Source of the DNA: Thiothrix caldifontis
Lineage (GTDB): Bacteria > Pseudomonadota > Gammaproteobacteria > Thiotrichales > Thiotrichaceae
Length of the DNA: 64,000 nucleotides
Assembly (NCBI RefSeq): GCF_900107695.1
Contig: NZ_FNQP01000017.1
Span: forward strand, 16,534 to 80,533
Direction: 5' to 3'
Within the stretch, counting starts at the first letter, position 1. The number at the start of each line of letters is the position of its first letter. A program made the position numbers and the translations under genes. Below the pieces are notes generated by a model, which saw only the letters and a list, made by a program, of their open reading frames with translations, was not told the origin of the DNA and did not search any database. Below are positions 37,606 to 48,808 of this stretch, piece by piece.

Positions 37606-40557
37606 ATGTCGGACATAGCAGTCAAAAAACTTGCCGAGATGATCAACGCTCCCGTTGAAGTTCTGCTCAAGCAGCTACAGGATGCCGGTATTCATGTTAA
37701 TGGCTCAGATGCATGGATTACCGATGCGCAGAAGCTGAAATTGTTGGCGCACATTCGTCAAGGTGCAGCACCAGTGAGTAATTCTGGCAATAAAATTACG
37801 TTGAAGCGTCGTTCCACTAGCGAAATGACGGTTGGCGCGGGTGGTGCGCGTAGCAAAACGGTTAGTGTTGAAGTGAGACACAAGAAAACGTTTGGTGCGG
37901 GCGTTAAACCACCAGAGCAAACGACCGCTGACTCGCAACCCCCAACATCATCTGCTACAACTGGTGGTGCAGTACGACTCAGCCGTACTGAAGAATTAGC
38001 ACGGCAATTATCTGCTGAACGTCAAGCACGAGAATCTGCGGTACAGAAAGCCGAGCAAGGACGTCGCCAGCTTGAAGCCAAGCGTATGGAGCAGCGCCAG
38101 CCTGCTGCTGTTGAACCGCCTCAACCAGAGCCTTCAACACCTGCTGCTGTTGCACCCGTAGAACCAGTGTCTAATCCAGTAATCGAAGAGGTGAACATCC
38201 CACCTGTTGCTGAAGTATCAGCCGTTGTTGTCTCTGACGTCATAACGCTGCCGATTAATATAGAGAGTACTCCTGCGGCAATTACTGCCGCTGAGATAGA
38301 CGTTACTAAACCAGTATCTCCTGTTCATGTTGTGTCACCTGAAATGCCAGTTGTCACTAGTGCTGATACTAGCAGCAGTACAGAACTGACTGAGAACTTG
38401 AGTGCTAGAGAGCAACGTGAAGTTGTCGTGGCAGCGGCAAGGGAAGAAGCGGCATCTGCTCTGAAACGGCGTCCCTCCAAGTTGAAGCCGAAGCCATCGT
38501 TAGCACCGCGCGAAGTGGCTGATGTCAGCGAGCCTGAAGCAGAAAAAGCGGTTGTAGTGAATACCACGGTTGAGAAGTACACAGAAGTGGTGGCATCGTC
38601 TGACGATAAGCGTGTTGATAAAAAGTCATCCAAAAATAAAGTGGCTGGGCGTGGTGGACGCGAAGAATTGCATGTTCCGGCTGGTAACCGCCCTGGTAAA
38701 AAGAAGGGGGGTGGCGGTCGGCGTGAAGCCTTCAAGCCAGATACACGTCAACAGAGCAATGCTAAGCATGGTTTTGAAAAACCGACAGTCCCTGTCGTTA
38801 AAGAAATTGAAATCCCGACGACCATCGTTGTTTCTGACTTGGCGCAAAAACTGGCTATTCGTGCGACTGATATTATCAAAGCGATGATGAAAATGGGCAT
38901 GATGATGACCATTAATCAGGCTATTGACCAAGATACTGCAATTCTGGTGACAGAAGAGTTAGGCCATAAAGCCAAACCGATGCAAGAAATGGATGATGCT
39001 GCATTATTAGCGGCGATGATCGGACAAGATGCGACCGAATACGAAGTGAAGCCGCGTCCACCTGTCGTCACGATTATGGGACACGTTGACCATGGTAAAA
39101 CCTCCTTACTCGACTATATCCGTAAAACGCGGGTTGCAGCAGGGGAAGCCGGAGGCATTACGCAGCATATCGGCGCTTACCATGTAGACACTGATCACGG
39201 CACGGTAACTTTCCTTGATACACCCGGTCATGCAGCCTTTACCAAAATGCGGGAGCGTGGTGCGCAAGTGACGGATATTATTATCCTGATCGTTGCGGCT
39301 GATGATGGTGTTATGCCTCAAACCAAGGAAGCTATCAAACATGCGAAAGCAGCCGGTGTGCCTATGGTGGTGGCGATCAACAAGATCGACAAGCCAGCCG
39401 CAGACCCTGATAGAGTATTGAGCGAGTTATCGCAGAACGAAGTCCAGACTGAGGCATGGGGGGGGGATGTTCCGGTCGTACAAATTTCTGCTAAAACCGG
39501 TCAAGGTATTGACGAATTGCTGGAAACTTTGTTGTTGGTCGCTGAAGTCCAAGAATTGACTGCTCCAACAGAGGCTCCAGCGACGGGCAACGTGATTGAA
39601 GCCAGTATTGAAAAAGGTCGTGGTGCGGTAGCAACGGTGTTGGTACGCAGTGGTACGTTGCGTCGTGGCGATTTGTTACTGTGTGGTTCTGAATATGGTC
39701 GGGTACGTGCCATGTTTGATGAAGCAGGCCGCCCCGTAAAAGAAGCAGGCCCTTCGATTCCGGTGGCAGTGTTGGGGCTTTCTGCCGCACCTGATGCGGG
39801 TGATGAAGTGGTCGTGTTGAATGACGAACGCAAAGCGCGTGAAATTGCGGAATTGCGTCGTGAAAAGCAACGTGATACCCGCTTCGCGGCACAACACGTC
39901 AGTAAATCAGAAGATTTCTTCACGCAAGTGAAGGCCAGTGAGCGTGCTCAGGTAAATGTCCTGATCAAAGCTGACGTACAAGGCAGTGTCGAAGCTTTGC
40001 GTAATGAATTGCTAAATCTGTCAACAGATGAAGTTGAAGTGCGTGTGGTCGCTGCCGGTGTCGGTGGTATCAGTGCCAGTGATGTGGATTTGGCTTCTGC
40101 ATCTCGTGCTACGATGATCGCTTTTAATGTGCGTACTGACGCGACAGCTCGTAAGACGGCTGCTGATAACGGTGTCACTATCCGCTACTACAGCATTATC
40201 TATGAAGTCATTGATGACATTAAGTCGGTGATGAGTGGCTTGTTGTCACCTGAAGTTCGCGAAGTCTTTGTGGGCTTGGCAGAAGTTCGCGACGTATTCC
40301 GTTCTTCAGCATTGGGTCAAGTGGCTGGGTGCTTGGTGGTGGATGGCGCGATGCGTCGCAGTCTGCCGATTCGCGTCCTGCGTGATAATGTGGTTATTTT
40401 CAACGGCGAACTGGAATCCTTGCGTCGCCACCGTGATGACGTGAAAGAAGTCCACATGGGGACAGAATGCGGTATCGCGGTCAAAGACTACAATGATGTG
40501 CGTAAAGGCGACCAGATCGAATGCTATGAACGCATTCAAGTGGCACGGAAGATTTAA
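37606..40557 (+). CDS. infB: Translation initiation factor IF-2
   Basis: IF-2 is the GTPase that brings initiator tRNA to the 30S subunit. The 983-residue protein has a long, low-complexity Ala/Pro/Glu-rich N-terminal part with basic patches ([13 protein letters not shown]), then the G domain with [20 protein letters not shown] and NKIDK, and the C-terminal domains ending [11 protein letters not shown] run of eight G at about 39458 is read through in frame. Confidence 0.96.
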   Translation: MSDIAVKKLAEMINAPVEVLLKQLQDAGIHVNGSDAWITDAQKLKLLAHIRQGAAPVSNSGNKITLKRRSTSEMTVGAGGARSKTVSVEVRHKKTFGAGVKPPEQTTADSQPPTSSATTGGAVRLSRTEELARQLSAERQARESAVQKAEQGRRQLEAKRMEQRQPAAVEPPQPEPSTPAAVAPVEPVSNPVIEEVNIPPVAEVSAVVVSDVITLPINIESTPAAITAAEIDVTKPVSPVHVVSPEMPVVTSADTSSSTELTENLSAREQREVVVAAAREEAASALKRRPSKLKPKPSLAPREVADVSEPEAEKAVVVNTTVEKYTEVVASSDDKRVDKKSSKNKVAGRGGREELHVPAGNRPGKKKGGGGRREAFKPDTRQQSNAKHGFEKPTVPVVKEIEIPTTIVVSDLAQKLAIRATDIIKAMMKMGMMMTINQAIDQDTAILVTEELGHKAKPMQEMDDAALLAAMIGQDATEYEVKPRPPVVTIMGHVDHGKTSLLDYIRKTRVAAGEAGGITQHIGAYHVDTDHGTVTFLDTPGHAAFTKMRERGAQVTDIIILIVAADDGVMPQTKEAIKHAKAAGVPMVVAINKIDKPAADPDRVLSELSQNEVQTEAWGGDVPVVQISAKTGQGIDELLETLLLVAEVQELTAPTEAPATGNVIEASIEKGRGAVATVLVRSGTLRRGDLLLCGSEYGRVRAMFDEAGRPVKEAGPSIPVAVLGLSAAPDAGDEVVVLNDERKAREIAELRREKQRDTRFAAQHVSKSEDFFTQVKASERAQVNVLIKADVQGSVEALRNELLNLSTDEVEVRVVAAGVGGISASDVDLASASRATMIAFNVRTDATARKTAADNGVTIRYYSIIYEVIDDIKSVMSGLLSPEVREVFVGLAEVRDVFRSSALGQVAGCLVVDGAMRRSLPIRVLRDNVVIFNGELESLRRHRDDVKEVHMGTECGIAVKDYNDVRKGDQIECYERIQVARKI

Positions 40558-40560
40558 GCT

Positions 40561-40986
40561 ATGCCACACCATTCGCACCCTCATGGCTTTGCCCGTGCCG
40601 ACCGGGTTGGTGAACAGATCCGCCGCGATTTGGCGTTGCTGATTCGTGATCGGGTTAAAGACCCACGTGTGGGTATGGTGACGTTGTTAGATGTGGAGGT
40701 CTCAAAAGATTTCGCACATGCCAAAATCTGGTTTGATGCCTTGCAAGCTGAGCAGGGTTTGGAAGCGCAAGAAGCACTCAATCACGCGGCGGGTTTTTTG
40801 CGCCGTGAGTTGGGGCATTTGTTGAAATTGCGGATGACCCCAGCGTTGCATTTCTTTTACGACGATACCCAGTCACGAGGGAATGCATTATCAGCGTTGA
40901 TCGCTAAAGCGGTGGCTTCTGATCGGCATGATGACGACGAGTCTGACCCTGATGACGGTACTACCACAGGCACGGCTGAATCTTGA
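40561..40986 (+). CDS. rbfA: Ribosome-binding factor A
   Basis: RbfA acts in 16S 5'-end processing and 30S maturation. The 141-residue protein has the KH-like core with RVKDPRVGMVTLLDVEVSKDFAHAKI, LRRELGHLLKLRMTPALHFFYDD and an acidic tail. It starts three bases after infB and overlaps truB by four. Confidence 0.94.
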   Translation: MPHHSHPHGFARADRVGEQIRRDLALLIRDRVKDPRVGMVTLLDVEVSKDFAHAKIWFDALQAEQGLEAQEALNHAAGFLRRELGHLLKLRMTPALHFFYDDTQSRGNALSALIAKAVASDRHDDDESDPDDGTTTGTAES

Positions 40987-41894
40987 GTCGCCATCGCTTT
41001 CGTAAACTTAACGGTATTCTGTTGCTGGACAAAGCCTTGGGTGTGTCCAGTAATAAAGCATTGCAGGATGCACGTTTTCTGTTTCAGGCTGAAAAAGCAG
41101 GGCATACGGGCAGTTTGGATCCGCTGGCTTCGGGTATGTTGCCAGTCTGTTTTGGTGAAGCCACCAAGGTTTCCGCTTTCTTACTCGATTCTGATAAACG
41201 TTATGTTACCACGGCAACTCTGGGGTATGTGAGTACCACAGGGGATGCTGAAGGTGAAAAACTTAATCCGCGCTCCATTCCTGACACCAGTGATGCCGAA
41301 TTAGAAGCCGTGCTGGTGCAATTTCGTGGCGGGATTAGCCAAATTCCACCGATGTATTCCGCACTGAAAAAAGATGGGCAGCCGCTTTATAAGCTGGCAC
41401 GTCAGGGGTTGGAAGTGGAACGTGCTGCCCGTGACATCACCATTCATTCCTTGACCGTATTGGAACGCACCGAAAACACCCTCACGTTGGATGTTGTGTG
41501 TAGCAAAGGCACGTACATTCGCACGCTGGTCGAAGACATTGGTGAACGACTGGGGTGCGGAGCCTATGTTTCCATGTTGCGGCGTGAGTCTGTTGACCCG
41601 TTTGGCGCATTCCGCATGTACAGATTGGAAGAGCTGCGCACATTAGCAGAGCAAAGTGTTGAAGCCTTGGATGCAGTGCTGTTGCCGTTGGATACCGCCT
41701 TACCCCATTTGCCTGCGATTACTGTCGACGATGCGGTGATTACCCGTCTGCGGCAAGGTCAAAAGGTGCGGACTGATCATGAGGCGGCTGAATTAATGCG
41801 CATTTACAGCGACTTTGGTGAATTCATTGGCTTGTGTGAGTCGACTCATGGCGTACTGATTCCACGGCGTTTACTGGCCTATTCGAGCCTTTAA
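40983..41894 (+). CDS. truB: tRNA pseudouridine(55) synthase TruB
   Basis: TruB makes pseudouridine 55 in the T-loop of tRNAs. The 303-residue protein has the catalytic Asp in HTGSLDPLASGMLPV, the KVTKY-type region and CSKGTYIRTLVEDIG. Translation starts at TTG overlapping the rbfA stop (TTGA); no ATG is nearby. rpsO and pnp, which follow in E. coli, are not here. It is convergent with gabD, overlapping by 4 bp. Confidence 0.94.
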   Translation: MSRHRFRKLNGILLLDKALGVSSNKALQDARFLFQAEKAGHTGSLDPLASGMLPVCFGEATKVSAFLLDSDKRYVTTATLGYVSTTGDAEGEKLNPRSIPDTSDAELEAVLVQFRGGISQIPPMYSALKKDGQPLYKLARQGLEVERAARDITIHSLTVLERTENTLTLDVVCSKGTYIRTLVEDIGERLGCGAYVSMLRRESVDPFGAFRMYRLEELRTLAEQSVEALDAVLLPLDTALPHLPAITVDDAVITRLRQGQKVRTDHEAAELMRIYSDFGEFIGLCESTHGVLIPRRLLAYSSL

Positions 41895-43342
41895 AGTCCC
41901 ATGTGCAGGTACTTGATTTCCATGTACTCGTCAATACCGTATTTAGAACCTTCACGCCCTAGCCCTGAGCTTTTTTGTCCCCCAAAGGGGGCGACTTCGG
42001 TGGAAATAACGCCACTGTTAATGCCCACCATGCCGTATTCCAAGGCTTCGGAGACGCGCCATACCCGCCCAATATCACGCGCATACACATAAGCAGCAAG
42101 GCCGAATTCGGTATCATTAGCCATCTGGATAGCCTCTGCCTCTGTCTCAAACTTGAATAGTGGGGCAACAGGGCCAAAAATTTCTTCTTTAGCAACCCGC
42201 ATCGTTGGTAATACGTTAGTCAGCACGGTGGGAACATAAAACGTGCCACCCAAGGCATGTCGCCGCCCCCCGTTAAGAATGTTTGCCCCGCCTGCGACAG
42301 CATCGGCAATCAGGCTTTCGACTTTGCACAAAGCGGCTTCGTCAATCAAAGGGCCTTGAGTAACGTCAACCTCTGTACCATGCCCGACTTTGAGGGTTGT
42401 CACGGCTTGTGCGAGTTTTTCCGCAAAGGCGTTATAGACGCTGGCTTGCACCAAAAAGCGGTTAGCACACACGCAGGTTTGCCCGGAATTGCGGTATTTC
42501 GAGGCCATAGCACCCGCCACGGCAGCATCAAGATCGGCATCATCAAACACGATAAATGGGGCATTGCCGCCCAGTTCCAAGGACAGTTTTTTCAGGGTTG
42601 GGGCGCATTGCTGCATCAGTAAGCGTCCGACGGCAGTGGAGCCGGTGAAGCTCAGTTTACGCACTTTTTCATTAGCCGTCAGTTCGCCGCCAATGACACG
42701 AGGGTCGCCTGTGATTACGTTGAAAATGCCCGCAGGGATACCGGCTTGCTCGGCAAGCACTGCCAATGCCAATGCTGATAAGGGGGTTTGTTCGGCAGGT
42801 TTGACCACCATCGCACAGCCTGCGGCGAGAGCGGGCGCAACTTTGCGGGTGATCATCGCAGTGGGAAAATTCCATGGGGTAATCGCGGCACACACGCCGA
42901 CGGGTTCTTTGATGACCACAATCCGGCTATTGGGAAAAGGTGAGGGAATCACATCACCGTAAGTGCGTTTACCTTCTTCGGCAAACCATTGAATGAAGGC
43001 TGCCGCATAAGCAATTTCGCCGCGTGCTTCCGCCAGTGGTTTGCCTTGTTCGGCAGTCATGAGTTGGGCAAGGTCTTCTTGATGCGCCAGTATGAGTTGA
43101 TGCCATGCATGAAGGACTTTAGCGCGGGCGGCGGCGGTGCGTTTGCGCCAATCGGGTTGTGCAAGGGCTGCGCCATCAATAGCGGCACGGGTTTGCGCCG
43201 CGCTGCAAGCGGGTACGGTGGCGATGATTTTGCCTGTAGCTGGGTTAGTCACGCTGAGGGTGTCGCCGGTATCTGCGGTTACCCATTCACCATTGAGGTA
43301 GCATTCGGTGCGTAACAAAGCTGGGTTATTTAGCGTTAACAT
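41891..43342 (-). CDS. gabD: Succinate-semialdehyde dehydrogenase (NADP+)
   Basis: A 483-residue aldehyde dehydrogenase that most resembles GabD, which oxidises succinate semialdehyde to succinate. It has the cofactor motif FTGSTAVGRLL, the general base in LELGGNAPFIVFDDADLD, and the catalytic Cys in NSGQTCVCANR. No gabT or GABA permease lies nearby, so the physiological aldehyde may differ. Its start overlaps the topB end by 17 bp. Confidence 0.88.
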   Translation of the reverse strand: MLTLNNPALLRTECYLNGEWVTADTGDTLSVTNPATGKIIATVPACSAAQTRAAIDGAALAQPDWRKRTAAARAKVLHAWHQLILAHQEDLAQLMTAEQGKPLAEARGEIAYAAAFIQWFAEEGKRTYGDVIPSPFPNSRIVVIKEPVGVCAAITPWNFPTAMITRKVAPALAAGCAMVVKPAEQTPLSALALAVLAEQAGIPAGIFNVITGDPRVIGGELTANEKVRKLSFTGSTAVGRLLMQQCAPTLKKLSLELGGNAPFIVFDDADLDAAVAGAMASKYRNSGQTCVCANRFLVQASVYNAFAEKLAQAVTTLKVGHGTEVDVTQGPLIDEAALCKVESLIADAVAGGANILNGGRRHALGGTFYVPTVLTNVLPTMRVAKEEIFGPVAPLFKFETEAEAIQMANDTEFGLAAYVYARDIGRVWRVSEALEYGMVGINSGVISTEVAPFGGQKSSGLGREGSKYGIDEYMEIKYLHMGL

Positions 43343-45380
43343 GCGGGGTTCCTTTGCGAATGTTCACAATTGTTTTGCATCGGGGGAAGCCGCTGCATCC
43401 CCAAAATACGCCGTATTTACCTTCACGTTTGACCATGGGTTTGCCACAAGCGGGACAGGTTTGTTTTTCGTCCACATTTGCTGGTGTGTCAGCGGCGGGA
43501 GGTACAGGTAATACCGTCGGTGTTTCTGGTAACGTACCCACACTGGCCTTGGCGCGTGCCAAGACTTTTAATAGCCAGTTTTGCTGTTTTTCCATAAATT
43601 GTTCTAACAGCATTTCCCCATTAGCAACGGCTTCAAGTGCTTGTTCCCATGCGGCGGTGAGTGCGGGGTCTTTGACTGCATTGGGTAACATGCTGATCAG
43701 GGCAATACCTTTGGGGGTGACGCGCAGGTATTTTTTTTTGCCTTCGCGCTCTAGGAGTTTACGTTGTAAGAGCGTTTCAATAATGGCAGCACGGGTGGCT
43801 TCGGTACCGATTCCGGCATTTTCTTTGAGAATGGCTTTGAGTCTGGGGTTTTCGACCAGCTTAGCAATGCCTTTCATGGCTTGGATGAGTGTGCCTTCCG
43901 TATAAGGTGGCGGCGGTTTGGTTTGACGTTTGAGCAATTCGGTGTCTTGAATAAGTACGCTGTCACCGACGGTTAGCGTGGGTAGCGCTTGGCTCTCAGG
44001 CGAATCCGGTACGCTGGCGTCACCGGGTTCTTGGTAAGCAATTTTCCAGCCCACAACACGATCTACCCGCCCGGATGCGCGAAATAACCAGCCTTGGCAA
44101 TCGAGTTCGATCACACTTTGGTCGTATTCGTAGGCGGGGAAAAACTGTGCCAGATAACGTTTACGGATCAAGTCGTAAATAAAAAACTCGGCTTCCGATA
44201 AACGCTCAATACTGCCCTTGGCCGCAGTGGGAATAATCCCATGGTGGGCAGTGACTTTGCTGTCATTCCACGCTTTGCTTCTGAGCTTGGGATTGGCTTG
44301 TGCCACTAATTCCGTTAGGTTGCGGTCGGTTTGGAGCAGTGCTTGGAAGACATTCGGTGCATCGGCATGTTGCGAAAACGGTAAGTAGCCACAATCCGTG
44401 CGGGGGTAGGTGGTAAGTTTGTGCGTTTCGTATAAGGCTTGGGCAACATCAAGTACCTGTTTAGCACTCATGCCCCAGCGCCGAGAGGCTTCGACCTGCA
44501 AACCGGAAAGCTCGTAGGGTAGAGGGGCATTCTGCCGTTTGCGCTCGGTGTCGCAACGTAGCACGTTAGCTGCCTGTCCTTTGCAGTTTGCAGCCACCTG
44601 TTCTGCTAAGGCACTATCAATGCAGCGGCCTTCATCATCAATGCCTTGCTTGCTTTTGGGGGGAATCCAGTTGGCCTTGAAAGTTTGCTCGGCTTCAGGC
44701 GGCAAGCAAGCGGCACTGACATCCCAGTAATCCAGTGGTTCAAAGTGTTTGATGTGTTCGTCCCGATCAGCGACCAGCCGCAGGGTTGGGGTTTGCACGC
44801 GCCCTACGCTTAACGCCCCGCTTTTTGCACCAAGTTGCCCATTGCATTGGGCAGCAAGGGTATAGGCACGGCTCAAGTTCATGCCCACGAGCCAGTCAGC
44901 CCGGCTGCGTGCTAAACCGGCTTGGTAGAGTTTTTCGGTTTCCGCTCCCGGTTTGAGTTGCCCCAACGCTTTACGGATGCTGGCATCATCCAACGCTGAT
45001 AACCACAGGCGTGACACTCGTCCATAGTAACGGCATATGTCGAGCACTTCGCGGGCAATCATTTCACCTTCACGGTCGGCGTCGGTGGCAATGACGACAT
45101 GTTGGGCTTTGGCGAGGAGTGCTTTGATCACTTTAAATTGCTTTGCACCGGATTTTTTGACTTCCAGTTTCCACTGCTGCGGCAAAATGGGTAGGGAGGC
45201 AAAATGCCAGCGTTTATATTGCTCGCCATAGGCTTCTGGCTCAGCGTGTTCCAGCAAATGCCCGAAACACCAGGTCACAAGAATTCCTTGGCCCTGTAAG
45301 TAGCCATCGCCGCGCCCATTTGCACCTAAAACACGGGCAATATCCCGCGCTTGGCTGGGTTTTTCACACAAATACAGCAT
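43326..45380 (-). CDS. topB: DNA topoisomerase III
   Basis: TopB is a type IA topoisomerase that unlinks DNA. The 684-residue protein has the TOPRIM acid motif TDADREGEMIAREVL, the active-site Tyr in TTYPRTDCGYLP, and a C-terminal zinc ribbon CPACGKPM...WGCSGFPRC. The extended tail after the core is typical of plasmid- and chromosome-borne TopB variants. The 291 bp upstream, to the next gene, hold no gene that I can support. Confidence 0.93.
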   Translation of the reverse strand: MLYLCEKPSQARDIARVLGANGRGDGYLQGQGILVTWCFGHLLEHAEPEAYGEQYKRWHFASLPILPQQWKLEVKKSGAKQFKVIKALLAKAQHVVIATDADREGEMIAREVLDICRYYGRVSRLWLSALDDASIRKALGQLKPGAETEKLYQAGLARSRADWLVGMNLSRAYTLAAQCNGQLGAKSGALSVGRVQTPTLRLVADRDEHIKHFEPLDYWDVSAACLPPEAEQTFKANWIPPKSKQGIDDEGRCIDSALAEQVAANCKGQAANVLRCDTERKRQNAPLPYELSGLQVEASRRWGMSAKQVLDVAQALYETHKLTTYPRTDCGYLPFSQHADAPNVFQALLQTDRNLTELVAQANPKLRSKAWNDSKVTAHHGIIPTAAKGSIERLSEAEFFIYDLIRKRYLAQFFPAYEYDQSVIELDCQGWLFRASGRVDRVVGWKIAYQEPGDASVPDSPESQALPTLTVGDSVLIQDTELLKRQTKPPPPYTEGTLIQAMKGIAKLVENPRLKAILKENAGIGTEATRAAIIETLLQRKLLEREGKKKYLRVTPKGIALISMLPNAVKDPALTAAWEQALEAVANGEMLLEQFMEKQQNWLLKVLARAKASVGTLPETPTVLPVPPAADTPANVDEKQTCPACGKPMVKREGKYGVFWGCSGFPRCKTIVNIRKGTPHVNAK

Positions 45381-45671
45381 GGTTATTAGAGGGTAGGTTA
45401 ATCATTTACAGCATCATAGGCATTTCTAGGGTCAGCGGCAAACCTTGTGATGCAAGGAAGTGGCTGTTAGCTCTTTTATTTTTGAGTTCGGCCTGTTACT
45501 CTTTGGAATGCTTCCTGCTGAAGCGGCTACGCTGGTTTAATCTGCTCCTGTGTTCTTAAGCTTGAGTGTTTTAAGGTTAAACGCACCATAATATTAAATG
45601 CTGAATTCAGCTAAAATCAAAGAGCAATAGATGGTAATAACCCTGTTTGAATAGGTCAGTTGAGGCGATGA

Positions 45672-46109
45672 ATGAGTAAGAAATCTTCTTCAGGAAGTTT
45701 TGATATTATTTTAGATATGGAATACGTTGGCGGTCGGGATAATTTGTGTTTGTCTTTTGGCGCAGGTTTATTTAGAAAATTGGGTTGGGCTTCAGGTGAT
45801 TGGCTAGCGTTTGATACCAGTGAAGTTGGGCAGATTGCCTTTAAGCAAGTTGCAGAGCCTTCAGAAACAACATTCAATCTGCGGAAAATTAAACTTCAAT
45901 CAGGCTTTTATAAAATTTGCTTTTATTCGCCATTATATACTTTTCCGAAAGCGGTGGAATTATCCAAAGAAAAAGCCTCGTTTAATGTGAATACCTGGAC
46001 GCTGACGTTGCATATCCCTGAGGAATACCAAGTATCACAATTACCGCCAATGCAAACGACACGAACGTTAACGGTAGATGATATTGCAGCAGCATTTAGT
46101 AAATTGTAA
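45672..46109 (+). CDS. Unknown 145-aa soluble protein
   Basis: I do not recognise a family. The protein begins MSKKSSSGSFDIILDMEYVGG, looks beta-rich in its first 100 residues, has no signal peptide or membrane helix, and ends in a short helix TVDDIAAAFSKL. The DNA is more AT-rich than its neighbours, which may point to recent acquisition. GAGG lies upstream of the ATG. It is isolated: topB diverges from it, and fbpC is convergent 12 bp beyond its end. Confidence 0.65.
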   Translation: MSKKSSSGSFDIILDMEYVGGRDNLCLSFGAGLFRKLGWASGDWLAFDTSEVGQIAFKQVAEPSETTFNLRKIKLQSGFYKICFYSPLYTFPKAVELSKEKASFNVNTWTLTLHIPEEYQVSQLPPMQTTRTLTVDDIAAAFSKL

Positions 46110-46121
46110 AGTGCGGGTCAG

Positions 46122-47171
46122 TTAAATAGAGTTGCGCCGTAATATTACCAGATGTTGCATATCTAACTCGAAACACACGGTTTCCCCAATGGCGTATTCT
46201 TGGTGACTAGGGGCAAGCGCGAGTAGTTGGCTATTATCTTGCAAACCCAGTACATACAGATATTCTGCACCTCTGAATACCCGTGAAACGACTTTGGCTT
46301 TACGGGGTGCATCCGCGACTAAGCGCAGGTCGTCGGGGCGGATTAAGACATCCACAGGGCATTCTGGCTGGCACTCAAGCGGTACTTCACCCCGTACTGC
46401 GCCAAGTAAGGTCGATACGGTGTCATGGTTGAAGACTGTGCCAGCAATGAGAGCGCCTTGCCCAATAAACCCCGCTACAAACTGATTCACCGGCTGGTGA
46501 TACAAATTGTAACCCGTGTCCCATTGCTGCAAACGCCCGCTTTGCAACACGCCGATTTCATCCGCCATTGCAAAGGCTTCGTGCTGGTCGTGCGTGACCA
46601 AAATTGCGGTCATGCCTTCACGTTTGAGAATATCGCGCACTTCCCGCGCCAACATTTCGCGCAATTCCACGTCTTGGCTACCAAACGGCTCATCCAGCAA
46701 TAGCAAACGTGGTTGCGGCGCAAGGGCGCGTGCCAACGCAATCCGCTGTTGCTGCCCACCGGAAAGCTCATGCGGGTAACGTTTTTCGTAACCGGGTAAA
46801 TTCACCAATTCCAGCAATTCTGCGACCCGTTTCGCCTTATCCTTGCCCGACTGTTTACGGATGCCGAAAGTAATATTGTCGGTAATGCTCAGGTGTGGAA
46901 ACAGCGCGTAATCCTGAAACACCATGCCGATATTGCGTTTTTCCGGCGGCAAATGTACATCAGGCGCACTGATCACCTGATCTTTGAGTGTAATTGTGCC
47001 ACGGGTGACAGGCTCGAAACCGGCAATAGCCCGCAGCAAGGTCGTTTTGCCACAGCCACTTGGCCCCAGCAAACAACCGATTTGCCCGTCTTCCACCGTC
47101 AGATTGACATCGTGTACCACCGCATTGCTGCCGTATTCGATGTGAATGTTTTGCAGGACTAACTTGCTCAT
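46122..47171 (-). CDS. fbpC: Ferric-iron ABC transporter ATP-binding protein
   Basis: A 349-residue ABC ATPase with Walker A GPSGCGKTTLLRA, signature LSGGQQQRIALARAL, Walker B LLLLDEPFGSQD and a C-terminal regulatory domain of about 110 residues. In context it powers the FbpB permease. The ATG at 47171 overlaps the fbpB stop (TGATG). Confidence 0.9.
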   Translation of the reverse strand: MSKLVLQNIHIEYGSNAVVHDVNLTVEDGQIGCLLGPSGCGKTTLLRAIAGFEPVTRGTITLKDQVISAPDVHLPPEKRNIGMVFQDYALFPHLSITDNITFGIRKQSGKDKAKRVAELLELVNLPGYEKRYPHELSGGQQQRIALARALAPQPRLLLLDEPFGSQDVELREMLAREVRDILKREGMTAILVTHDQHEAFAMADEIGVLQSGRLQQWDTGYNLYHQPVNQFVAGFIGQGALIAGTVFNHDTVSTLLGAVRGEVPLECQPECPVDVLIRPDDLRLVADAPRKAKVVSRVFRGAEYLYVLGLQDNSQLLALAPSHQEYAIGETVCFELDMQHLVILRRNSI

Positions 47172-48808
47172 CAATGTTCCCCAGCCCGCGACCGACTAAT
47201 CGAACGGCTCAATAAAATCACCGGAATAATCCCTGCCGCCACAATCATCAGCGATGGCAAACCCGCATCCGCCAGCCGTTCATCCGAAGCCAATTCATAC
47301 GCCCGCACTGCCAGCGTATTGAAATTGAATGGGCGTAAAATCAGTGTGGCAGGCAATTCTTTCAGTACATCCACAAACACCAGCAAAATCGCGGTGAGTA
47401 ACGAGCCTTTCATCAAGGGCAAATGCAACCGCTGCAACACGCCCAACGGACTCAAGCCCAACGAACGCCCCGCATTATCCAGCGTTGGTTTAATCTTGCC
47501 CAAACCCGCTTCCACCGTTTGCAGCGACACCGCCAAAAAACGCACGTTGTAGGCAAACAACAGCGTAAACAACGTGCCACTCAGCAACAAGCCCACATTG
47601 CTGTCGAAAAACTGTTTGCTCAGGTGGTTGAGTTGCGTATCCGCCCACGCAAACGGAATCAGCACCCCAATCGCAATCACCGTCCCCGGAATCGCATAGC
47701 CCATTGCCGCAATCCGCGAAGCAATATTGACCAACGGATCATTATTCAGTCGCTTGCCATAGCCCAAAATCAACGCCAGCAACAGCGCAAATACCGCCGC
47801 CAAACTCGCCAGCATCAAGCTATGCCACACCAGATTGATGAAATCACTGTCCAAGCCTTTGCTGGCAACTTTAATGCTCCAATGCAGCAATTGCCCCACC
47901 GGAATCACAAACCCCAACAACAAGGGCAGGGCGCACGCCAACACTGCCGCCACCGCCGTCCAGCCGCGCAAACGGAATTTCGGAATGCGCGAATATTTGC
48001 TGGAGGTATGGTGATACCGCGCCCGACTCCGCGACCAACGTTCCAACAGGATCAGCACAAACACAAACCCCATCAGCAACGCTGCCAATTGCGAAGCCGC
48101 CGCGTGATCGCCCAGCCCAAACCAAGTACGGAAAATCCCCGTGGTAAAAGTCGAAACGCCGAAATATTGCACCGTGCCAAAATCCGCCAATGTTTCCATC
48201 AAGGCCAGCGACAAGCCGGTAATAATCGCCGGACGTGCCAATGGCAACGCCACCCGAAAGAAACTTTGCCACTGGTTTGACCCCAATGTACGGCTCACTT
48301 CCAGCACACAAATCGACTGTTCCAGAAACGCCGCCCGCGCCAACAAATACACATACGGGAACAGTACCAAGGAGAGCATGGTGATTGCGCCGCCAAGGGA
48401 GCGTACATTCGGGAAGTAATAATCGCCATACCCCCAGCCCGTCAGCTCGCGCAACAAGGTTTGCACCGGCCCCGAAAAATCCAGCATCCCCGTGTAGGTG
48501 TAGGCAATAATGTAAGCAGGCATTGCCATCGGCAACAGCAATGCCCATTCAAATAAGCGTCGTCCCGGAAATTCGCACATGCTGTTTAGCCACGCCGCTG
48601 GAAGTCCCAGCAGCAATACACCAAACCCCACACCCAACACCAGCCACAGCGTATTCAGCAAATAATCGGTGAGAACCGTTTCGCGCAAATGCTGCCAAAC
48701 TTCGGGTGCGGGCACGAACACGTAGCCGAACACCGCGAGGATTGGCAAAGCAGTAAGCAATGCCATGCTCAATAGCACGGCACGCCAGAGTAACGGCTTT
48801 ATTTCCAA
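47171..48808 (-). CDS. fbpB: Ferric-iron ABC transporter permease
   Basis: A 545-residue double-length permease with about twelve helices and two BPD_transp_1 halves, as in FbpB/SfuB. EAA-loop sequences are visible (SRTLGSNQWQSFFRVALPLARPA and AGRSLGLSPLGVLQRLHLPLM). It overlaps fbpA by 10 bp and fbpC by one base, giving a compact fbpABC operon. Confidence 0.9.
   Translation of the reverse strand: MEIKPLLWRAVLLSMALLTALPILAVFGYVFVPAPEVWQHLRETVLTDYLLNTLWLVLGVGFGVLLLGLPAAWLNSMCEFPGRRLFEWALLLPMAMPAYIIAYTYTGMLDFSGPVQTLLRELTGWGYGDYYFPNVRSLGGAITMLSLVLFPYVYLLARAAFLEQSICVLEVSRTLGSNQWQSFFRVALPLARPAIITGLSLALMETLADFGTVQYFGVSTFTTGIFRTWFGLGDHAAASQLAALLMGFVFVLILLERWSRSRARYHHTSSKYSRIPKFRLRGWTAVAAVLACALPLLLGFVIPVGQLLHWSIKVASKGLDSDFINLVWHSLMLASLAAVFALLLALILGYGKRLNNDPLVNIASRIAAMGYAIPGTVIAIGVLIPFAWADTQLNHLSKQFFDSNVGLLLSGTLFTLLFAYNVRFLAVSLQTVEAGLGKIKPTLDNAGRSLGLSPLGVLQRLHLPLMKGSLLTAILLVFVDVLKELPATLILRPFNFNTLAVRAYELASDERLADAGLPSLMIVAAGIIPVILLSRSISRSRAGEH

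Noticed and set aside
45381..45671. Possible small genes between topB and the 145-codon gene
   Set aside because: Short frames only, none with a convincing start signal; I see no RNA gene or clear repeat there.
47423..48280. 285-codon open frame opposite fbpB
   Set aside because: Arg/Gln/His-rich composition typical of the reverse of a membrane protein gene; fbpB is clear.
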